From Erwinia typographi (GTDB taxonomy: Bacteria; Pseudomonadota; Gammaproteobacteria; Enterobacterales; Enterobacteriaceae), in the NCBI RefSeq assembly GCF_000773975.1, contig NZ_JRUQ01000049.1, positions 1 through 64,000 on the forward strand: DNA of 64,000 nt, given 5' to 3'. Below, piece after piece: positions 1 to 12,352 of this stretch. Positions within the stretch are counted from its first letter, which is position 1. Every line of letters starts with the position of its first letter. The translations under genes and the position numbers were made by a program. The notes below the pieces were generated by a model, which saw only the letters and a program-made list of their open reading frames with translations, did not search any database and was not told where the DNA came from.

Positions 1-77
1 GTTTTACCGTGGTCAACGTGTCCGATAGTACCAACGTTGACGTGCGGTTTGGAACGTTCAAATTTTTCTTTAGCCAC
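1..77 (-). CDS. tufA: Elongation factor Tu, N-terminal fragment (runs off the window)
   Basis: EF-Tu delivers aminoacyl-tRNA to the ribosomal A site as a GTP complex. Only the first 25 codons are present; they read [20 protein letters not shown], then DHGKT-type residues of the G1 GTP-binding loop at the window edge. Translation starts at a GTG (77–75), as in E. coli tufA, behind an AAGGA-type ribosome-binding site. It is the last gene of the str operon, 70 nt downstream of fusA. The short piece cannot by itself separate tufA from tufB; position after fusA makes it tufA. Confidence 0.95.
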   Translation of the reverse strand, partial: MAKEKFERSKPHVNVGTIGHVDHGK

Positions 78-96
78 GACGATATTCCTTACTTTA

Positions 97-122
97 ATGC
101 TCTCACTCCGTGGTGAGAGCAT
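97..122. repeat. Perfect stem-loop between fusA and tufA
   Basis: ATGCTCTCAC (97–106) and GTGAGAGCAT (113–122) form a perfect 10-bp stem with a 6-nt loop. It lies in the 70-nt fusA–tufA spacer, about 20 nt before the tufA start. No U-run follows on the minus strand, so it does not look like an intrinsic terminator. A role in mRNA processing, stability or tufA translation is inference. Confidence 0.7.
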
Positions 123-147
123 AGGATCAATATTTTAAAACTGTAGC

Positions 148-2292
<2,145 letters not shown>

Positions 2293-2301
2293 TTAGTAAA
2301 C

Positions 2302-2334
2302 CCCAGCGGGTGAGTCACTGGGACGCCCGCTGGG
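2302..2334. repeat. Stem-loop in the rpsG–fusA spacer
   Basis: CCCAGCGGG (2302–2310) pairs perfectly with CCCGCTGGG (2326–2334) across a 15-nt loop. It lies between the rpsG stop and the fusA start within the str operon. No T-run follows on the minus strand, so I read it as an internal mRNA structure rather than a terminator. Confidence 0.6.
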
Positions 2335-2355
2335 TTAATAACAACTACGAAGCTG

Positions 2356-3400
<1,045 letters not shown>

Positions 3401-3422
3401 GAAATAACCAGGATATCGTGCA

Positions 3423-3710
3423 CTACCAGGCCATCTGTTGCGGATTTTTTACCGTCAGCGCGACGAAATCAGTATAGCTTACCGTGATTGCGCTGGATGA
3501 AATTTGAGCAGAAAGTCCGCGCGCGTCGATATCTTCTTGCAGCACGTACAGGGATATGGGGGCTTGCAGCAGAATTTCAAGCGCGTGGCTGCCCGCCAGC
3601 GCCGCCAGTACGCCATCCTGCAGCAGCAGAACATCATCACCAGCAGAAAAAAGTCTGACCATCGCGGCAACATCACATTTGAAGGGCGAGGTTAGCAGGG
3701 TGTGCAGCAT
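3423..3710 (-). CDS. tusB: Sulfurtransferase complex subunit TusB
   Basis: TusB is part of the cytoplasmic TusBCD complex. This passes persulfide sulfur from TusA to TusE, for MnmA to make 2-thiouridine at the wobble base of Lys, Glu and Gln tRNAs. The product is 95 residues, the E. coli length, and starts MLHTLLTSPFKCDVAAMVRL. Translation from ATG at 3710 is supported by a GAGGAAAT ribosome-binding site and the 7-nt gap after tusC. The reading frame is open further upstream through tusC, but that extension is only overlap. Last gene of yheO–tusDCB. Confidence 0.95.
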   Translation of the reverse strand: MLHTLLTSPFKCDVAAMVRLFSAGDDVLLLQDGVLAALAGSHALEILLQAPISLYVLQEDIDARGLSAQISSSAITVSYTDFVALTVKNPQQMAW

Positions 3711-3717
3711 AATTTCC

Positions 3718-4077
3718 TCAAAATGTGATGATCCGATGGTACTTTTCGAGTTCAGCACGCAGGGCCAGAGGCGGCAGAACCTCGACCGGTAGCACATTGA
3801 CCGTTTCGGCGCTGAGGCCTCGCTCAGCCAGCGACGCTGAGCAGGCATAAAAATGCTCAACGTCATATAAAGGCAGCACGCCAAAAGTCGCCATATAATT
3901 CCGCGCAAGAATCTGCTCGGGCGCCTGCCCGGCGATCAGCTGAAGCACGCCGTCACTGAGGAAGAACAGCGCGACTTCGTCGCTCAGCGCGGAGGTGGCG
4001 ATCACCGCATCAAGCCCTTCGCGCCCGGCGCTGCTGCCGTGAGGCGCCTGAGTAAAGATAAAGGCAACCCGATTCAT
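3718..4077 (-). CDS. tusC: Sulfurtransferase complex subunit TusC
   Basis: TusC is the central subunit of the TusBCD sulfur-relay heterohexamer used in mnm5s2U tRNA modification. From the ATG at 4077 the product has 119 residues (E. coli length) and starts [24 protein letters not shown] three bases earlier is in frame but less likely, because the ATG overlaps the tusD stop as TGATG. That overlap implies translational coupling. The DsrE/DsrF fold is inferred from family membership. Confidence 0.95.
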   Translation of the reverse strand: MNRVAFIFTQAPHGSSAGREGLDAVIATSALSDEVALFFLSDGVLQLIAGQAPEQILARNYMATFGVLPLYDVEHFYACSASLAERGLSAETVNVLPVEVLPPLALRAELEKYHRIITF

Positions 4078-4463
4078 CAAAACTGTACCAGCCGTTCACA
4101 GGTCAGCGCGGCTTCCGCCAGCGCCCCTAATCCAGAAAGCTGAAATCCCTCAGCCAGATTGGCGGCAGGAAGGGCCAGGTTTTGCGCTTCCTGCCGATCG
4201 ACGATCCCCCGACGCAGAGCCGCCGCCACGCAGACGTTGAGCGCAACGCCCTGTTCCCGGTGCAGCTTTTGCCAGGCCTGGCCGAGGTGAAACTCATCGC
4301 TGGCCGGTGAAATCAGCTCGCTGGCATTCAGCACGCCCTCCCGATAGAAGAACACGCTCTCCAACTGATGCCCGGCGGCCAGCAATGCCTGCGCAAAAAG
4401 CAAGGCGCTGCTGGACTGCTGCGTGCCATAAGCTGGCCCGGTGACCAGCAAAGCGTAGCGCAT
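4077..4463 (-). CDS. tusD: Sulfurtransferase complex subunit TusD
   Basis: TusD carries the catalytic cysteine of the TusBCD relay and accepts sulfur from TusA. The 128-residue product starts [20 protein letters not shown]. The catalytic cysteine is visible as Cys78 in [12 protein letters not shown], at the E. coli position. Its ATG overlaps the yheO stop by 1 nt (TGATG), and its own stop overlaps tusC in the same way, so yheO–tusDCB is a tightly coupled operon. Confidence 0.96.
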   Translation of the reverse strand: MRYALLVTGPAYGTQQSSSALLFAQALLAAGHQLESVFFYREGVLNASELISPASDEFHLGQAWQKLHREQGVALNVCVAAALRRGIVDRQEAQNLALPAANLAEGFQLSGLGALAEAALTCERLVQF

Positions 4464-5185
4464 CAGCGCTCCTGCCCCTGGAAATCGCCGCTCTTGAACT
4501 GGCGGATATAGAGATAAACGGTGTGTTTGGAAATGTTGAGCCGTTCGGCTACCTGATTAATGGCGTCTTTAATGTCAAAGATCCCCTTCTCGTACAGATT
4601 CAGTACGATCTGGCGGTTCTTGGCATTATTAGAAACGTTGCGATCGCCGCTCACCTCTTCAATGGTGAACTCCAGCGTTTGCATAACCAGATCTTCGACC
4701 GAAGAGGCAAAGTTCACCGAGGAAGCCACATCCTGCGTTTCCGGCGGCATAAACGTCGCCATGATTTGCGAAAAAGGCACGTCCAGATTCATATTGATGC
4801 ACAGCAGGCCAATCACGCGCTGCTGGCCGTTGCGGATAGCAATGGTCACCGACTTCATCAGTACGCCGCTTTTCGCACGGGTGAAATACGCTCTGGAGAC
4901 GTTGCTGTCTGCGCCATTCATATCATGCAGCATACGCAGCGCGAGGTCGGTGATTGGCGAGCCGATTTTTCGGCCTGTATGCTCACCGTTCGCGATCCTG
5001 ACGGCTGAACACTTCAAATCTTCCAGTGAATGCAGAACGATTTCGCAGTGGGAACCGATCAGCATCGCCAGTCCGTCCACCACGGCTTCATAGGATTTGA
5101 GGATATCAAAGTCAGTTTGTGCGAAGGGATGCTGTTCCAGCAATTCCAGATCGGTCACATCACCGGTAAAAATTGAACCCGACAT
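4463..5185 (-). CDS. yheO: YheO/DauR-type transcriptional regulator
   Basis: The 240-residue protein has an N-terminal YheO (PAS-like) ligand domain, about residues 20–130. A C-terminal helix-turn-helix follows (about 195–235, [20 protein letters not shown]). Family members such as DauR regulate genes by sensing small ligands, but YheO's own ligand and targets are not established as far as I know. It heads the tusDCB operon with a 1-nt stop/start overlap. This placement is conserved in enterobacteria. The start at 5185 follows an AAGGGTGGTG ribosome-binding region. Confidence 0.9.
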   Translation of the reverse strand: MSGSIFTGDVTDLELLEQHPFAQTDFDILKSYEAVVDGLAMLIGSHCEIVLHSLEDLKCSAVRIANGEHTGRKIGSPITDLALRMLHDMNGADSNVSRAYFTRAKSGVLMKSVTIAIRNGQQRVIGLLCINMNLDVPFSQIMATFMPPETQDVASSVNFASSVEDLVMQTLEFTIEEVSGDRNVSNNAKNRQIVLNLYEKGIFDIKDAINQVAERLNISKHTVYLYIRQFKSGDFQGQER

Positions 5186-5346
5186 TAAGACACCACCCTT
5201 TTAAAGAGCCTGTCGCACGGCACAAGGGCAGACTCGTTCTGAGAAAAAATGCGTGGCAGATAGTCTAGCAAATATAAGAAACGCCTGTCCTGACCTTTGT
5301 CATGAAATGCCAGATAGCGCAAAAACAGAAGGGAGATTGCGGAGTG

Positions 5347-5377
5347 AAAAACAAACCGCCACACAGAGTGTGGCGGT
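5347..5377 (-). terminator. Intrinsic terminator of fkpA
   Basis: ACCGCCACAC (5355–5364) and GTGTGGCGGT (5368–5377) form a 10-bp stem with a 3-nt loop. On the minus strand the stem is followed by TTGTTTTT. It lies just after the fkpA stop. Confidence 0.85.
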
Positions 5378-5384
5378 CAGAGAA

Positions 5385-6221
5385 TTACTTAGCCTGCGTA
5401 GCTGCCGGCGCTTCAGCCGGAGCCGGAGCATTGGCGTCAGCTTTTGCCGCTGGTTTAATGTCGAGCAGCTCAACATCAAACACCAGCGTGGAGTTCGCTG
5501 GGATACCAGGCACGCCGTTTTTACCGTAGGCCAGCTGTGGTGGAATGACCAGCTTGATCTTGCCGCCTTTCTTCACATGCTTAAGGCCTTCGGTCCAGCC
5601 GGGGATAACGCCATCCAGACGGAAAGAAAGAGGCTCACCGCGGGTGTAGGAGTTATCAAACTCGGTACCGTCGATCAGCGTACCTTTATAGTTCACGACA
5701 ACCGTATCGCTGTCTTTAGGCACGTCGCCGGTTCCTTCTTTCTCAACCTGATAAAGCAGGCCGGATTCCGTTTTCTTCACGCCTTTTTCTTTAGCAAATT
5801 TGGTCGCATAAGCATTACCTTTTTCGGTATTCTCTTTTGCGTCTTTTTCCATCTTCGCCTGGGCAGCGCCTTTCACGCGGGCTTCAAACGCCTGCAGGGT
5901 CTGCTCGATTTCCTGATCGGAGAGCTTGCTCTTACCAGCAAAAGCGTCCTGAACGCCAGAGATCAGCTGACCTTTATCCAGCTTGATGCCCAGCTTCTCC
6001 TGCTCTTTGAGAGAGTTTTCCATGTAACGCCCCAGAGAAGCGCCCAGTGCATAGGCGGACTGCTGGTCATCATTCTTGAATGCTGCGTTCTTCGGTGCCT
6101 GCTGTGGTGCCTGCTGAGCCGGTGCTGCTGCCGGAGCGGTTTCGGCAGCCATTGCCAGCGGCGCATTCAGCGCAACGGCCATGGTGGTGGCTAACAGTGT
6201 GACTTTAAACAGTGATTTCAT
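5385..6221 (-). CDS. fkpA: Periplasmic FKBP-type peptidyl-prolyl isomerase and chaperone FkpA
   Basis: FkpA isomerises X–Pro bonds and chaperones envelope proteins in the periplasm. From ATG 6221 the product has 278 residues. The signal peptide MKSLFKVTLLATTMAVALNA is cleaved near AMA-AE. A helical dimerisation domain (about 45–145) leads to the FKBP domain (about 165–260), with VNYKGTLIDGTEFDNSY and GVIPGWTEGL. Alanine/proline-rich tails flank both ends. The frame is open 34 codons further upstream but the signal peptide fixes the start. A sigma-E-like promoter lies upstream at 6341–6368 and an intrinsic terminator follows. Confidence 0.97.
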   Translation of the reverse strand: MKSLFKVTLLATTMAVALNAPLAMAAETAPAAAPAQQAPQQAPKNAAFKNDDQQSAYALGASLGRYMENSLKEQEKLGIKLDKGQLISGVQDAFAGKSKLSDQEIEQTLQAFEARVKGAAQAKMEKDAKENTEKGNAYATKFAKEKGVKKTESGLLYQVEKEGTGDVPKDSDTVVVNYKGTLIDGTEFDNSYTRGEPLSFRLDGVIPGWTEGLKHVKKGGKIKLVIPPQLAYGKNGVPGIPANSTLVFDVELLDIKPAAKADANAPAPAEAPAATQAK

Positions 6222-6340
6222 CCATTTCTCCAAAACCGAAGCCTCTCGCTTCGGAAATCGTTTACAGGCCTGGGCCTGTACTATAACTGAAACTGTGCGC
6301 GAGAAAATTTCACTCTCTCGCAATGAAAACTAAGTTAACT

Positions 6341-6368
6341 TCCGACCGCACGCCTGCGCGAAAGTTTC
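6341..6368 (-). promoter_or_regulatory. Candidate sigma-E promoter of fkpA
   Basis: On the minus strand GAAACTT (6368–6362) is followed after 16 bp by TCGGA (6345–6341). This resembles the RpoE pattern GGAACTT-N16-TCNNA. fkpA is a known RpoE-regulon gene in E. coli, so the match is expected. The -10 element is degenerate and the transcription start is not shown. Confidence 0.5.
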
Positions 6369-6512
6369 ACCACTGAGATGCAGACGCCATCGCGTTTTTT
6401 CAACCGCCGGGCCGAAATTAACCTGAATAACCCTATTTCAGCCGTTCTTTTCCCGTTAGAATCAGCGAATTCAGCCAGTATAACGGCTCGTGCGGTAACA
6501 AGAGGAAAGAGT

Positions 6513-6731
6513 ATGCAACAATCATTGTTTGAAGAGCGAATGGAGATGCTGGAGAGCCGACTGGCCTTTCAGGAACATACCCTTGAAGAGCTTAACCAAA
6601 CGGTGATTCATCATGAGCTGGAGATGGCCCGTCTGCGCGAGCAAATGCGCCTGCTGACCGATAAGCTGAAATCAGCCGCGCCCTCGATGATTGCGTCTCA
6701 ATCGGAAGAAACGCCACCGCCGCACTACTGA
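6513..6731 (+). CDS. slyX: SlyX family protein
   Basis: A 72-residue protein starting [20 protein letters not shown], almost entirely an amphipathic coiled coil, with a PPPHY C-terminus typical of the family. Its function is unknown. The ATG at 6513 sits behind AAGAGGAAAGAGT, a strong ribosome-binding site. The frame is open upstream to 6378 but that part has no family resemblance. slyX faces slyD and shares a bidirectional terminator with it. fkpA is divergent. Confidence 0.92.
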   Translation: MQQSLFEERMEMLESRLAFQEHTLEELNQTVIHHELEMARLREQMRLLTDKLKSAAPSMIASQSEETPPPHY

Positions 6732-6749
6732 GCGCCTTTTCACAGCCAC

Positions 6750-6776
6750 AAAAAAGGAGCCGAAGCTCCTTTTTTT
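6750..6776. terminator. Bidirectional terminator between slyX and slyD
   Basis: AAAAAAGGAGC (6750–6760), loop CGAA, then GCTCCTTTTTT (6765–6775). A-runs and T-runs flank both sides, so it can end transcription of the converging slyX and slyD genes. Confidence 0.9.
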
Positions 6777-6788
6777 ATCGCTGAACGC

Positions 6789-7334
6789 TTAGTGGCAGCC
6801 GCAGCCGCCGGTCCCGCAACCACCTTTACCGTGGTCATGGTCATGATCGTGGTCATGATGATGATCGTGCTCGCCGTGAACGTGGCCATGGGCCAGCTCT
6901 TCAGCGGTCGCTTCACGAACCGCAACCACTTCAACGTTGAAGTTCAGGTTCTGACCAGCCAGCATGTGGTTACCGTCAACTACCACATGCTCGTCTTCCA
7001 CTTCAGTGATTTCAACCGGAACAGGCCCCTGATCGGTTTCTGCCAGGAAGCGCATGCCAACCTGCAGCTCATCAACGCCCATGAAGACGTCTTTCGGAAC
7101 GCGCTGCACCAGGTTGTCGTCATACTGACCGTAAGCGTCATTCGCCGCGATATTGACTTCAAACTTGTCACCGGCCTCATGGTTTTCCAGGGCTTTTTCC
7201 AGGCCTGAAATCAGGGAACCATGACCGTGCAGATAGTCAAGCGGTGCGCTCACCGGTGACTCATCGACCATCACGCCGTCTTCTGTACGTACCTGATATG
7301 CCAGGCTGACCACCAGGTCTTTAGCTACTTTCAT
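6789..7334 (-). CDS. slyD: FKBP-type prolyl isomerase and nickel chaperone SlyD
   Basis: SlyD is a cytoplasmic peptidyl-prolyl isomerase and chaperone that also supplies nickel for hydrogenase maturation. The 181-residue product has the FKBP domain split by an IF (insert-in-flap) chaperone domain. It ends in a His/Asp/Cys-rich metal-binding tail (about 149–181; HGEHDHHHDHDHDHDHG, then a GGCGTGGCGCH terminus). The tail is shorter than that of the 196-residue E. coli protein. There is no signal peptide. In E. coli it is also the host factor for phiX174 lysis. Confidence 0.97.
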   Translation of the reverse strand: MKVAKDLVVSLAYQVRTEDGVMVDESPVSAPLDYLHGHGSLISGLEKALENHEAGDKFEVNIAANDAYGQYDDNLVQRVPKDVFMGVDELQVGMRFLAETDQGPVPVEITEVEDEHVVVDGNHMLAGQNLNFNVEVVAVREATAEELAHGHVHGEHDHHHDHDHDHDHGKGGCGTGGCGCH

Positions 7335-7473
7335 GATTACTCCTAACCGTTGAGAACGTTGAGTCCTTAGTTTGTTGACCGGTTTGCCAACGCGAAAGAC
7401 TCTGAATTGCGCCGATTGTAACGAATTTCAATGCCGCTGTGTGCTACAGCTTAAAAAAAGCTGAGGCATAACG

Positions 7474-7668
7474 CTACTCAGGATGGAAAATTCCAATGAC
7501 CTGTTCGTTGGTTCGCACCTGCTTTTGCGCCTGCTTGTCGGCTTCGCGCATCTGGTGGCCGCATCTAACGCATTCAACCACATCAATATTATTTTCCTGC
7601 CACAGCGCAAGCGTATCCTGCGCCTGACATTTCGGGCAGGTCGCGCCGGCTATAAATCTTTTACGCAT
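7474..7668 (-). CDS. yheV: YheV family zinc-ribbon protein
   Basis: A 64-residue protein of unknown function. It has two CxxC knuckles, CPKC (residues 11–14) and CVRC (33–36), forming a likely zinc ribbon. It starts MRKRFIAGATCPKCQAQDTL and ends IGIFHPE as the family does. It follows kefB by 8 nt on the same strand, so it is probably cotranscribed with kefGB. No link to potassium efflux is known to me. The stop lies close to an AT-rich CAGCTT/AAGCTG hairpin at 7447–7463. Confidence 0.92.
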   Translation of the reverse strand: MRKRFIAGATCPKCQAQDTLALWQENNIDVVECVRCGHQMREADKQAQKQVRTNEQVIGIFHPE

Positions 7669-7676
7669 AAAGGTTC

Positions 7677-9482
7677 CTATTCAAATTCGTCCCAACCGTC
7701 AAACTGGCGCTTCTCATGCTGCATCTCAGCCTGAAAAATATCTTCCAGCTCGCGGCGGGCCTCTTTCACACGGGAAATTTGCAGGCTGTCCGCGTGGTTT
7801 GGCATCAGTTCACGCAGCATCCGCATATCTAACCGGCGGAAATGCTGCTGGGCACGGAAGGCCTGGTGCGGATGCATACCCAGCGTCATCAGCGTCTTAC
7901 GCCCCAGCTCCAGCGCGCTGGAGAAGGTTTCACGCGAGAACTGCGTCACTCCGGCCTGCAGCAGCTCATGCGCTTCCACACGTCCTCTCGCCCTGGCAAG
8001 GATCTGCAAATGCGGAAAATGGTGCTGGCAGAGATGTACAATCTCCATCGCGTCTTCCGGAGCGTTGCAGGTAATGACTATCGACTGAGCGGTTTCCGCA
8101 CCGGCCGCCCGCAGCAGCTCAAGCTCCTTCGCATCCCCATAGTATACTTTGTAACCGTATTTTCGCATCAGGCTGACGGCGCTGATATCCCGCTCCAGCA
8201 CGGTAACGCGCTTTTCATTCGCCATCAGCAGGCGGGCAACAACCTGACCAAAACGCCCGAAGCCCACCACAATAACCTGCGGCTTGTCGTCCTCAACGAA
8301 GGGTTTCTCTTCATTTTCATCGACGTCGTTAAAGCGTCTCTCGAGAATTTTATCAATCCCCTGCATTAAGAGCGGCGTGGTCATCATAGACAGCGTCACG
8401 GTCACTAACAGCAGCGGCATTTGATCGCCGGTAAACAGGTTTGCCGAAGAGGCGGCAGAGAACAACACGAAAGCAAATTCTCCCCCCTGGCTTAACACGC
8501 CGGAAAACTGTAGCCGTTCTGAGCTACGCAGGCCAAAAATCCGCGACAGCAGGTAAAGCACGCCCGCCTTAACGGAAACCAGCGCCACCACGCCGACAAG
8601 AATTTCAATGATATGGGTATAAAGCACGCCGAGGTTCAGCGCCATGCCGACGGAAATAAAGAACAGCCCCAGCAGCAAGCCCTTAAACGGATCGATAGCA
8701 ATTTCCAGCTCGTGGCGGTATTCACTTTCCGCCAGCAGGATCCCGGCGATAAACGTACCCAGTGCCATAGACAGCCCCAGCGCATCCATAAACAGCGCTG
8801 AGCCAAGCACCAGCAGCAGCGCCGCAGCGGTAAACACTTCACGGACGCCGGAAGCTGCGATAAAGCGAAAAATCGGCCGCAGCAGATAACGCCCGCCGAT
8901 CAGCATCCCGGCAAAGGCCAGCACCTTCATGCCCACCTTCATCCAGTCGGTGTGGCCGTGGTCGCCGCCAGCCAGCAAAGGCACCAGCGCCAGCGCAGGG
9001 ATCACCGCCAGATCCTGGAACAGCAGTACTGAGAAGCCCAGCTGTCCAGATTCGTTACGGTTCATGCCCTTATCCCGCATGATTTGTAGTGCCATGGCGG
9101 TGGAGGACATCGCCAGGCCGATACCCCCAATCGTTGCCGCCTGCCAGGAGAAGTCCGTCAGCAGCAGCAGACCGCCGAGGATGGCGGCACTAAAAATAAC
9201 CTGAGCCGCGCCAACGCCGAAAATGGAGCGGCGAAGCTCCCACAGCTTGGAAGGTTTCAGCTCAAGGCCAATGATAAACATCAGGAACACCACGCCCAGC
9301 TCGGAGAAGTGCAGAATCTCCTCAACGTCGCTGATAAAGCCTAAACCCCAGGGGCCGATGGCTATGCCAGCCAGCAGATAGCCAAGCACCGCGCCAATGC
9401 CGAGCCGGGCCGCGATCGGCACGGCGATCACCGCCGCAAAAAGGTAGACCACGCCTGCCGCCAGGAGGGTTTGTCCTTCCAT
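7677..9482 (-). CDS. kefB: Glutathione-regulated potassium/proton antiporter KefB
   Basis: KefB exports K+ in exchange for H+ when glutathione adducts of electrophiles such as methylglyoxal bind, acidifying the cytoplasm for protection. The 601-residue product has an N-terminal CPA2 antiporter domain of about 12 helices (residues 5–375). A cytosolic RCK/KTN nucleotide-binding domain begins at [17 protein letters not shown] (about 404–420). Length equals E. coli KefB. It starts directly after the kefG stop with no gap, so the channel and its activator are translationally coupled. Confidence 0.97.
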   Translation of the reverse strand: MEGQTLLAAGVVYLFAAVIAVPIAARLGIGAVLGYLLAGIAIGPWGLGFISDVEEILHFSELGVVFLMFIIGLELKPSKLWELRRSIFGVGAAQVIFSAAILGGLLLLTDFSWQAATIGGIGLAMSSTAMALQIMRDKGMNRNESGQLGFSVLLFQDLAVIPALALVPLLAGGDHGHTDWMKVGMKVLAFAGMLIGGRYLLRPIFRFIAASGVREVFTAAALLLVLGSALFMDALGLSMALGTFIAGILLAESEYRHELEIAIDPFKGLLLGLFFISVGMALNLGVLYTHIIEILVGVVALVSVKAGVLYLLSRIFGLRSSERLQFSGVLSQGGEFAFVLFSAASSANLFTGDQMPLLLVTVTLSMMTTPLLMQGIDKILERRFNDVDENEEKPFVEDDKPQVIVVGFGRFGQVVARLLMANEKRVTVLERDISAVSLMRKYGYKVYYGDAKELELLRAAGAETAQSIVITCNAPEDAMEIVHLCQHHFPHLQILARARGRVEAHELLQAGVTQFSRETFSSALELGRKTLMTLGMHPHQAFRAQQHFRRLDMRMLRELMPNHADSLQISRVKEARRELEDIFQAEMQHEKRQFDGWDEFE

Positions 9483-10037
9483 TCAGAGTCCTCCATAAGG
9501 CAAAGGGGATGCGAGCCAGTCGCTGTAGGCCCGCGAAAAATTCTTCATCACTTCCGGCGTCTGGCGCCGCGCCCAGTAAATGATCATCGGCGTCAGCCAG
9601 TGCATCCGGCACATCTGCGCCGTCAGCTCAAACGGACGCATAATGTCTGACATAGGGTAGCGGTTTAGCCCTTCCTGATGGTAAGCCGCCTCGGGTTCCC
9701 CGGTGGTGATCACGCTACGCCAGTACTTTCCTTCCAGCATATTGCCGCCGGGACCGCTGGCAAATCCGCGTGAGAGGACGCGGTCGAGCCACTCTTTCAG
9801 CAGCGCCGGGCAGCTGTAGGTATAAAGCGGGTGCTGAAAAACAATAATATCGTGCTCGCGCAGCAGCTGCTGCTCGTGGTGAATATCTATAAAAAAATCA
9901 GGGTAGTGCGCGTACAGATCGTGCACCGTCACATGGGGTAAATCATAGGCGGGCCTCAGCAAGACCCGATTTGCGATCGAGTCTTGAGATTCCGGGTGTG
10001 CATAAAGCAGCAAAACTTTAGGCGGCTGCAACATCAT
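9483..10037 (-). CDS. kefG: KefG, flavodoxin-like activator of KefB
   Basis: KefG is the NAD(P)H:quinone-oxidoreductase-like ancillary protein needed for full KefB activity. From the ATG at 10037 it has 184 residues, the E. coli length. It has [14 protein letters not shown] at the N-terminus and the [19 protein letters not shown] region of the flavodoxin-2 fold. A GGAGG sequence at 10045–10041 precedes two adjacent ATGs (10037 and 10034). I take the first; the second has better spacing and cannot be excluded. Transcribed divergently from yheS. Confidence 0.95.
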   Translation of the reverse strand: MMLQPPKVLLLYAHPESQDSIANRVLLRPAYDLPHVTVHDLYAHYPDFFIDIHHEQQLLREHDIIVFQHPLYTYSCPALLKEWLDRVLSRGFASGPGGNMLEGKYWRSVITTGEPEAAYHQEGLNRYPMSDIMRPFELTAQMCRMHWLTPMIIYWARRQTPEVMKNFSRAYSDWLASPLPYGGL

Positions 10038-10157
10038 TCCCCTCCAAATCATCGTCACGGCCGGGAAATTCCGCTACCATGCTCGACGCAACGGAATTCA
10101 ACATTCCAAAATCAAATTGATGGTTTAATTTAACATATTCTGACTATTACGGCGCTT

Positions 10158-12056
10158 ATGATTGTCTTCTCATCGTTACAAATTCGACGCGGTGTCCGCG
10201 TACTGCTGGACAATGCCACGGCCACCATCAACCCAGGCCAAAAAGTGGGTCTGGTGGGAAAAAATGGCTGCGGAAAATCCACGCTGCTGTCGCTGCTTAA
10301 AAACGAGATAAGCGCCGATGCCGGCAGCTTCAGCTATCCCGGCAACTGGTCGCTGGCCTGGGTTAATCAGGAAACCCCTGCTCTTTCCGTCCCGGCTATT
10401 GAGTATGTGATCGATGGCGACAGAGAGTTCCGCCAGCTGGAGGCGGAGCTGGCGCACGCCAATGAGATTAACGACGGCCACGCCATTGCCACGCTGCACG
10501 GCAAGCTGGATGCCATTCAGGCATGGACAATACAGCCTCGCGCCGCCAGCCTGCTTAACGGTTTGGGCTTTTCTCAGGAACAGCTGCTGCGCCCGGTCAG
10601 TGATTTTTCCGGCGGCTGGCGCATGCGCCTTAACCTGGCGCAGGCGTTGATTTGCCGCTCTGACCTGCTGCTGCTTGATGAACCAACCAACCACCTGGAT
10701 CTCGATGCCGTGATCTGGCTGGAGCGCTGGCTGAACAGCTATCAGGGCACGCTGATTCTGATTTCGCACGATCGGGATTTCCTCGATCCGGTGGTGGACA
10801 AAATCCTGCACATCGAACAGCAGGCGATGAATGAATACACGGGCAACTACAGCTCGTTTGAAATTCAGCGCGCGACCAGGCTGTCGCAACAGCAGTCAAT
10901 GTTTGAGAACCAGCAGCAAAAAGTGGCGCATTTGCAGAGCTTTATCGATCGCTTTAAGGCGAAGGCCAGCAAAGCGAAGCAGGCGCAAAGCCGCATCAAG
11001 ATGCTGGAACGCATGGAGATGATCGCGCCCGCTCACGTTGATAATCCGTTCACCTTCAGCTTCCGCGAGCCGGAAAGCCTGCCGAACCCGCTGCTGAAGA
11101 TGGAAAAGGTCAGCGCTGGCTACGGCGATAAGGTCATTCTTAATTCAATCAAGCTGAACCTGGTTCCCGGCTCGCGCATTGGTCTGCTGGGCCGCAACGG
11201 CGCGGGTAAATCAACCCTGATCAAAATGCTGGCGGGCGATCTGGCGCCGTTGAAAGGCGAGATTGGCCTGGCAAAGGGCATCAAGCTCGGCTACTTCGCC
11301 CAGCATCAGCTTGAATTCTTACGGGCTGATGAATCCCCTCTTCAGCATATGGTGCGCCTGGCGCCAAAAGTGCTGGAGCAGCAGCTGCGGGATTACCTTG
11401 GCGGATTTGGTTTTCAGGGCGATAAGGTTACGGAAAGCACCGGCCGTTTTTCCGGCGGGGAAAAGGCCCGGCTGGTTCTGGCGCTGATCGTCTGGCAGCG
11501 CCCCAACCTGCTGCTGCTGGATGAACCGACCAACCACCTGGATCTGGATATGCGCCAGGCCCTGACCGAGGCGCTGATTGATTTTGAGGGGGCGCTGGTG
11601 GTGGTTTCGCACGATCGTCACCTGCTGCGCTCCACCACCGATGACCTCTATCTGGTGCATGATGGTCAGGTGGAGCCTTTCGATGGCGATTTGGAAGATT
11701 ATCAGCAGTGGCTGAGCGATCTGCAAAAGCAAACCAGCGCCGTCGAGCCAAAGCAGGACGGAGCTAACAGCGCGCAGAACCGTAAAGACCAGAAGCGACG
11801 CGAGGCAGAACTGCGGACGCAAACTCAGCCGCTGCGTAAGCAGATTGAGAAGCTGGAAAAACAAATGGAGAAGCTGAACGCGCAGCTATCGCAGGCCGAA
11901 TCAAGCCTGGCCGACGCCGCTCTCTACGATCAGAGCCGTAAAGCCGATCTCACCGCCGCGCTGCAACAGCAGGCAGCGGCGAAATCCTCGCTGGAAGCGT
12001 GCGAGATGGAGTGGCTGGACGCTCAGGAACAGCTTGAGGCTATGCTTAACGTTTAA
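10158..12056 (+). CDS. yheS: ABC-F ATPase YheS
   Basis: YheS is an ABC-F protein, a soluble twin-ATPase that acts on ribosomes; recent work on the E. coli homologue links it to rescue of stalled nascent chains. The 632-residue product has two ABC domains. Walker A motifs are GLVGKNGCGKST and GLLGRNGAGKST, and signatures are FSGGWRMRLNLA and FSGGEKARLVLA. LLLLDEPTNHLD appears in each half. A charged linker joins the halves, and a C-terminal coiled coil runs over about 540–632. No membrane segments. ATG at 10158 has no strong ribosome-binding site. Confidence 0.96.
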   Translation: MIVFSSLQIRRGVRVLLDNATATINPGQKVGLVGKNGCGKSTLLSLLKNEISADAGSFSYPGNWSLAWVNQETPALSVPAIEYVIDGDREFRQLEAELAHANEINDGHAIATLHGKLDAIQAWTIQPRAASLLNGLGFSQEQLLRPVSDFSGGWRMRLNLAQALICRSDLLLLDEPTNHLDLDAVIWLERWLNSYQGTLILISHDRDFLDPVVDKILHIEQQAMNEYTGNYSSFEIQRATRLSQQQSMFENQQQKVAHLQSFIDRFKAKASKAKQAQSRIKMLERMEMIAPAHVDNPFTFSFREPESLPNPLLKMEKVSAGYGDKVILNSIKLNLVPGSRIGLLGRNGAGKSTLIKMLAGDLAPLKGEIGLAKGIKLGYFAQHQLEFLRADESPLQHMVRLAPKVLEQQLRDYLGGFGFQGDKVTESTGRFSGGEKARLVLALIVWQRPNLLLLDEPTNHLDLDMRQALTEALIDFEGALVVVSHDRHLLRSTTDDLYLVHDGQVEPFDGDLEDYQQWLSDLQKQTSAVEPKQDGANSAQNRKDQKRREAELRTQTQPLRKQIEKLEKQMEKLNAQLSQAESSLADAALYDQSRKADLTAALQQQAAAKSSLEACEMEWLDAQEQLEAMLNV

Positions 12057-12352
12057 TTACCCCAGTTGCCGGAGAAAATCGTCAATTTTATTTCCACTTC
12101 GGCCGCTGCATAAGATCATTACTCCACTTAATTTAACATTTCCCGTCGCATAAAATACGCATCTCAATCAATTAATTACCCTGCTAATCAATTTATTCAG
12201 CCATCCAGCCCTGGATGGCCTGAACCCACTGTTAAAAGAATTCAAACAACTGCAGCATTTTTTACTTTTCATTTCCTTGTCTGAATAATTCTTTGCTCTT
12301 ACTATTGCGCGCCTGAACTAAATCGCTCACTTTTTAACCTGAGAATCACCTC
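12057..12352. other. AT-rich intergenic leader before the c-di-GMP gene pair
   Basis: This 296-nt gap has no credible gene. It is clearly more AT-rich than its flanks. It contains a 9-bp inverted repeat, GCCATCCAG-CC-CTGGATGGC (12200–12219), with no T-run, so not an obvious terminator for yheS. The promoter of the downstream phosphodiesterase gene must lie here, but I cannot assign -35/-10 boxes with confidence. Confidence 0.5.

Noticed and set aside
3423..3908. Longer TusB frame of 161 codons
   Set aside because: The extra N-terminal part is tusC read in another frame; the 95-residue form matches the family and has a good ribosome-binding site.
7447..7463. CAGCTT/AAGCTG hairpin after yheV as a terminator
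   Set aside because: The stem is only 6 bp, the A/T tract lies in the loop rather than after the stem, and no T-run follows on the minus strand.
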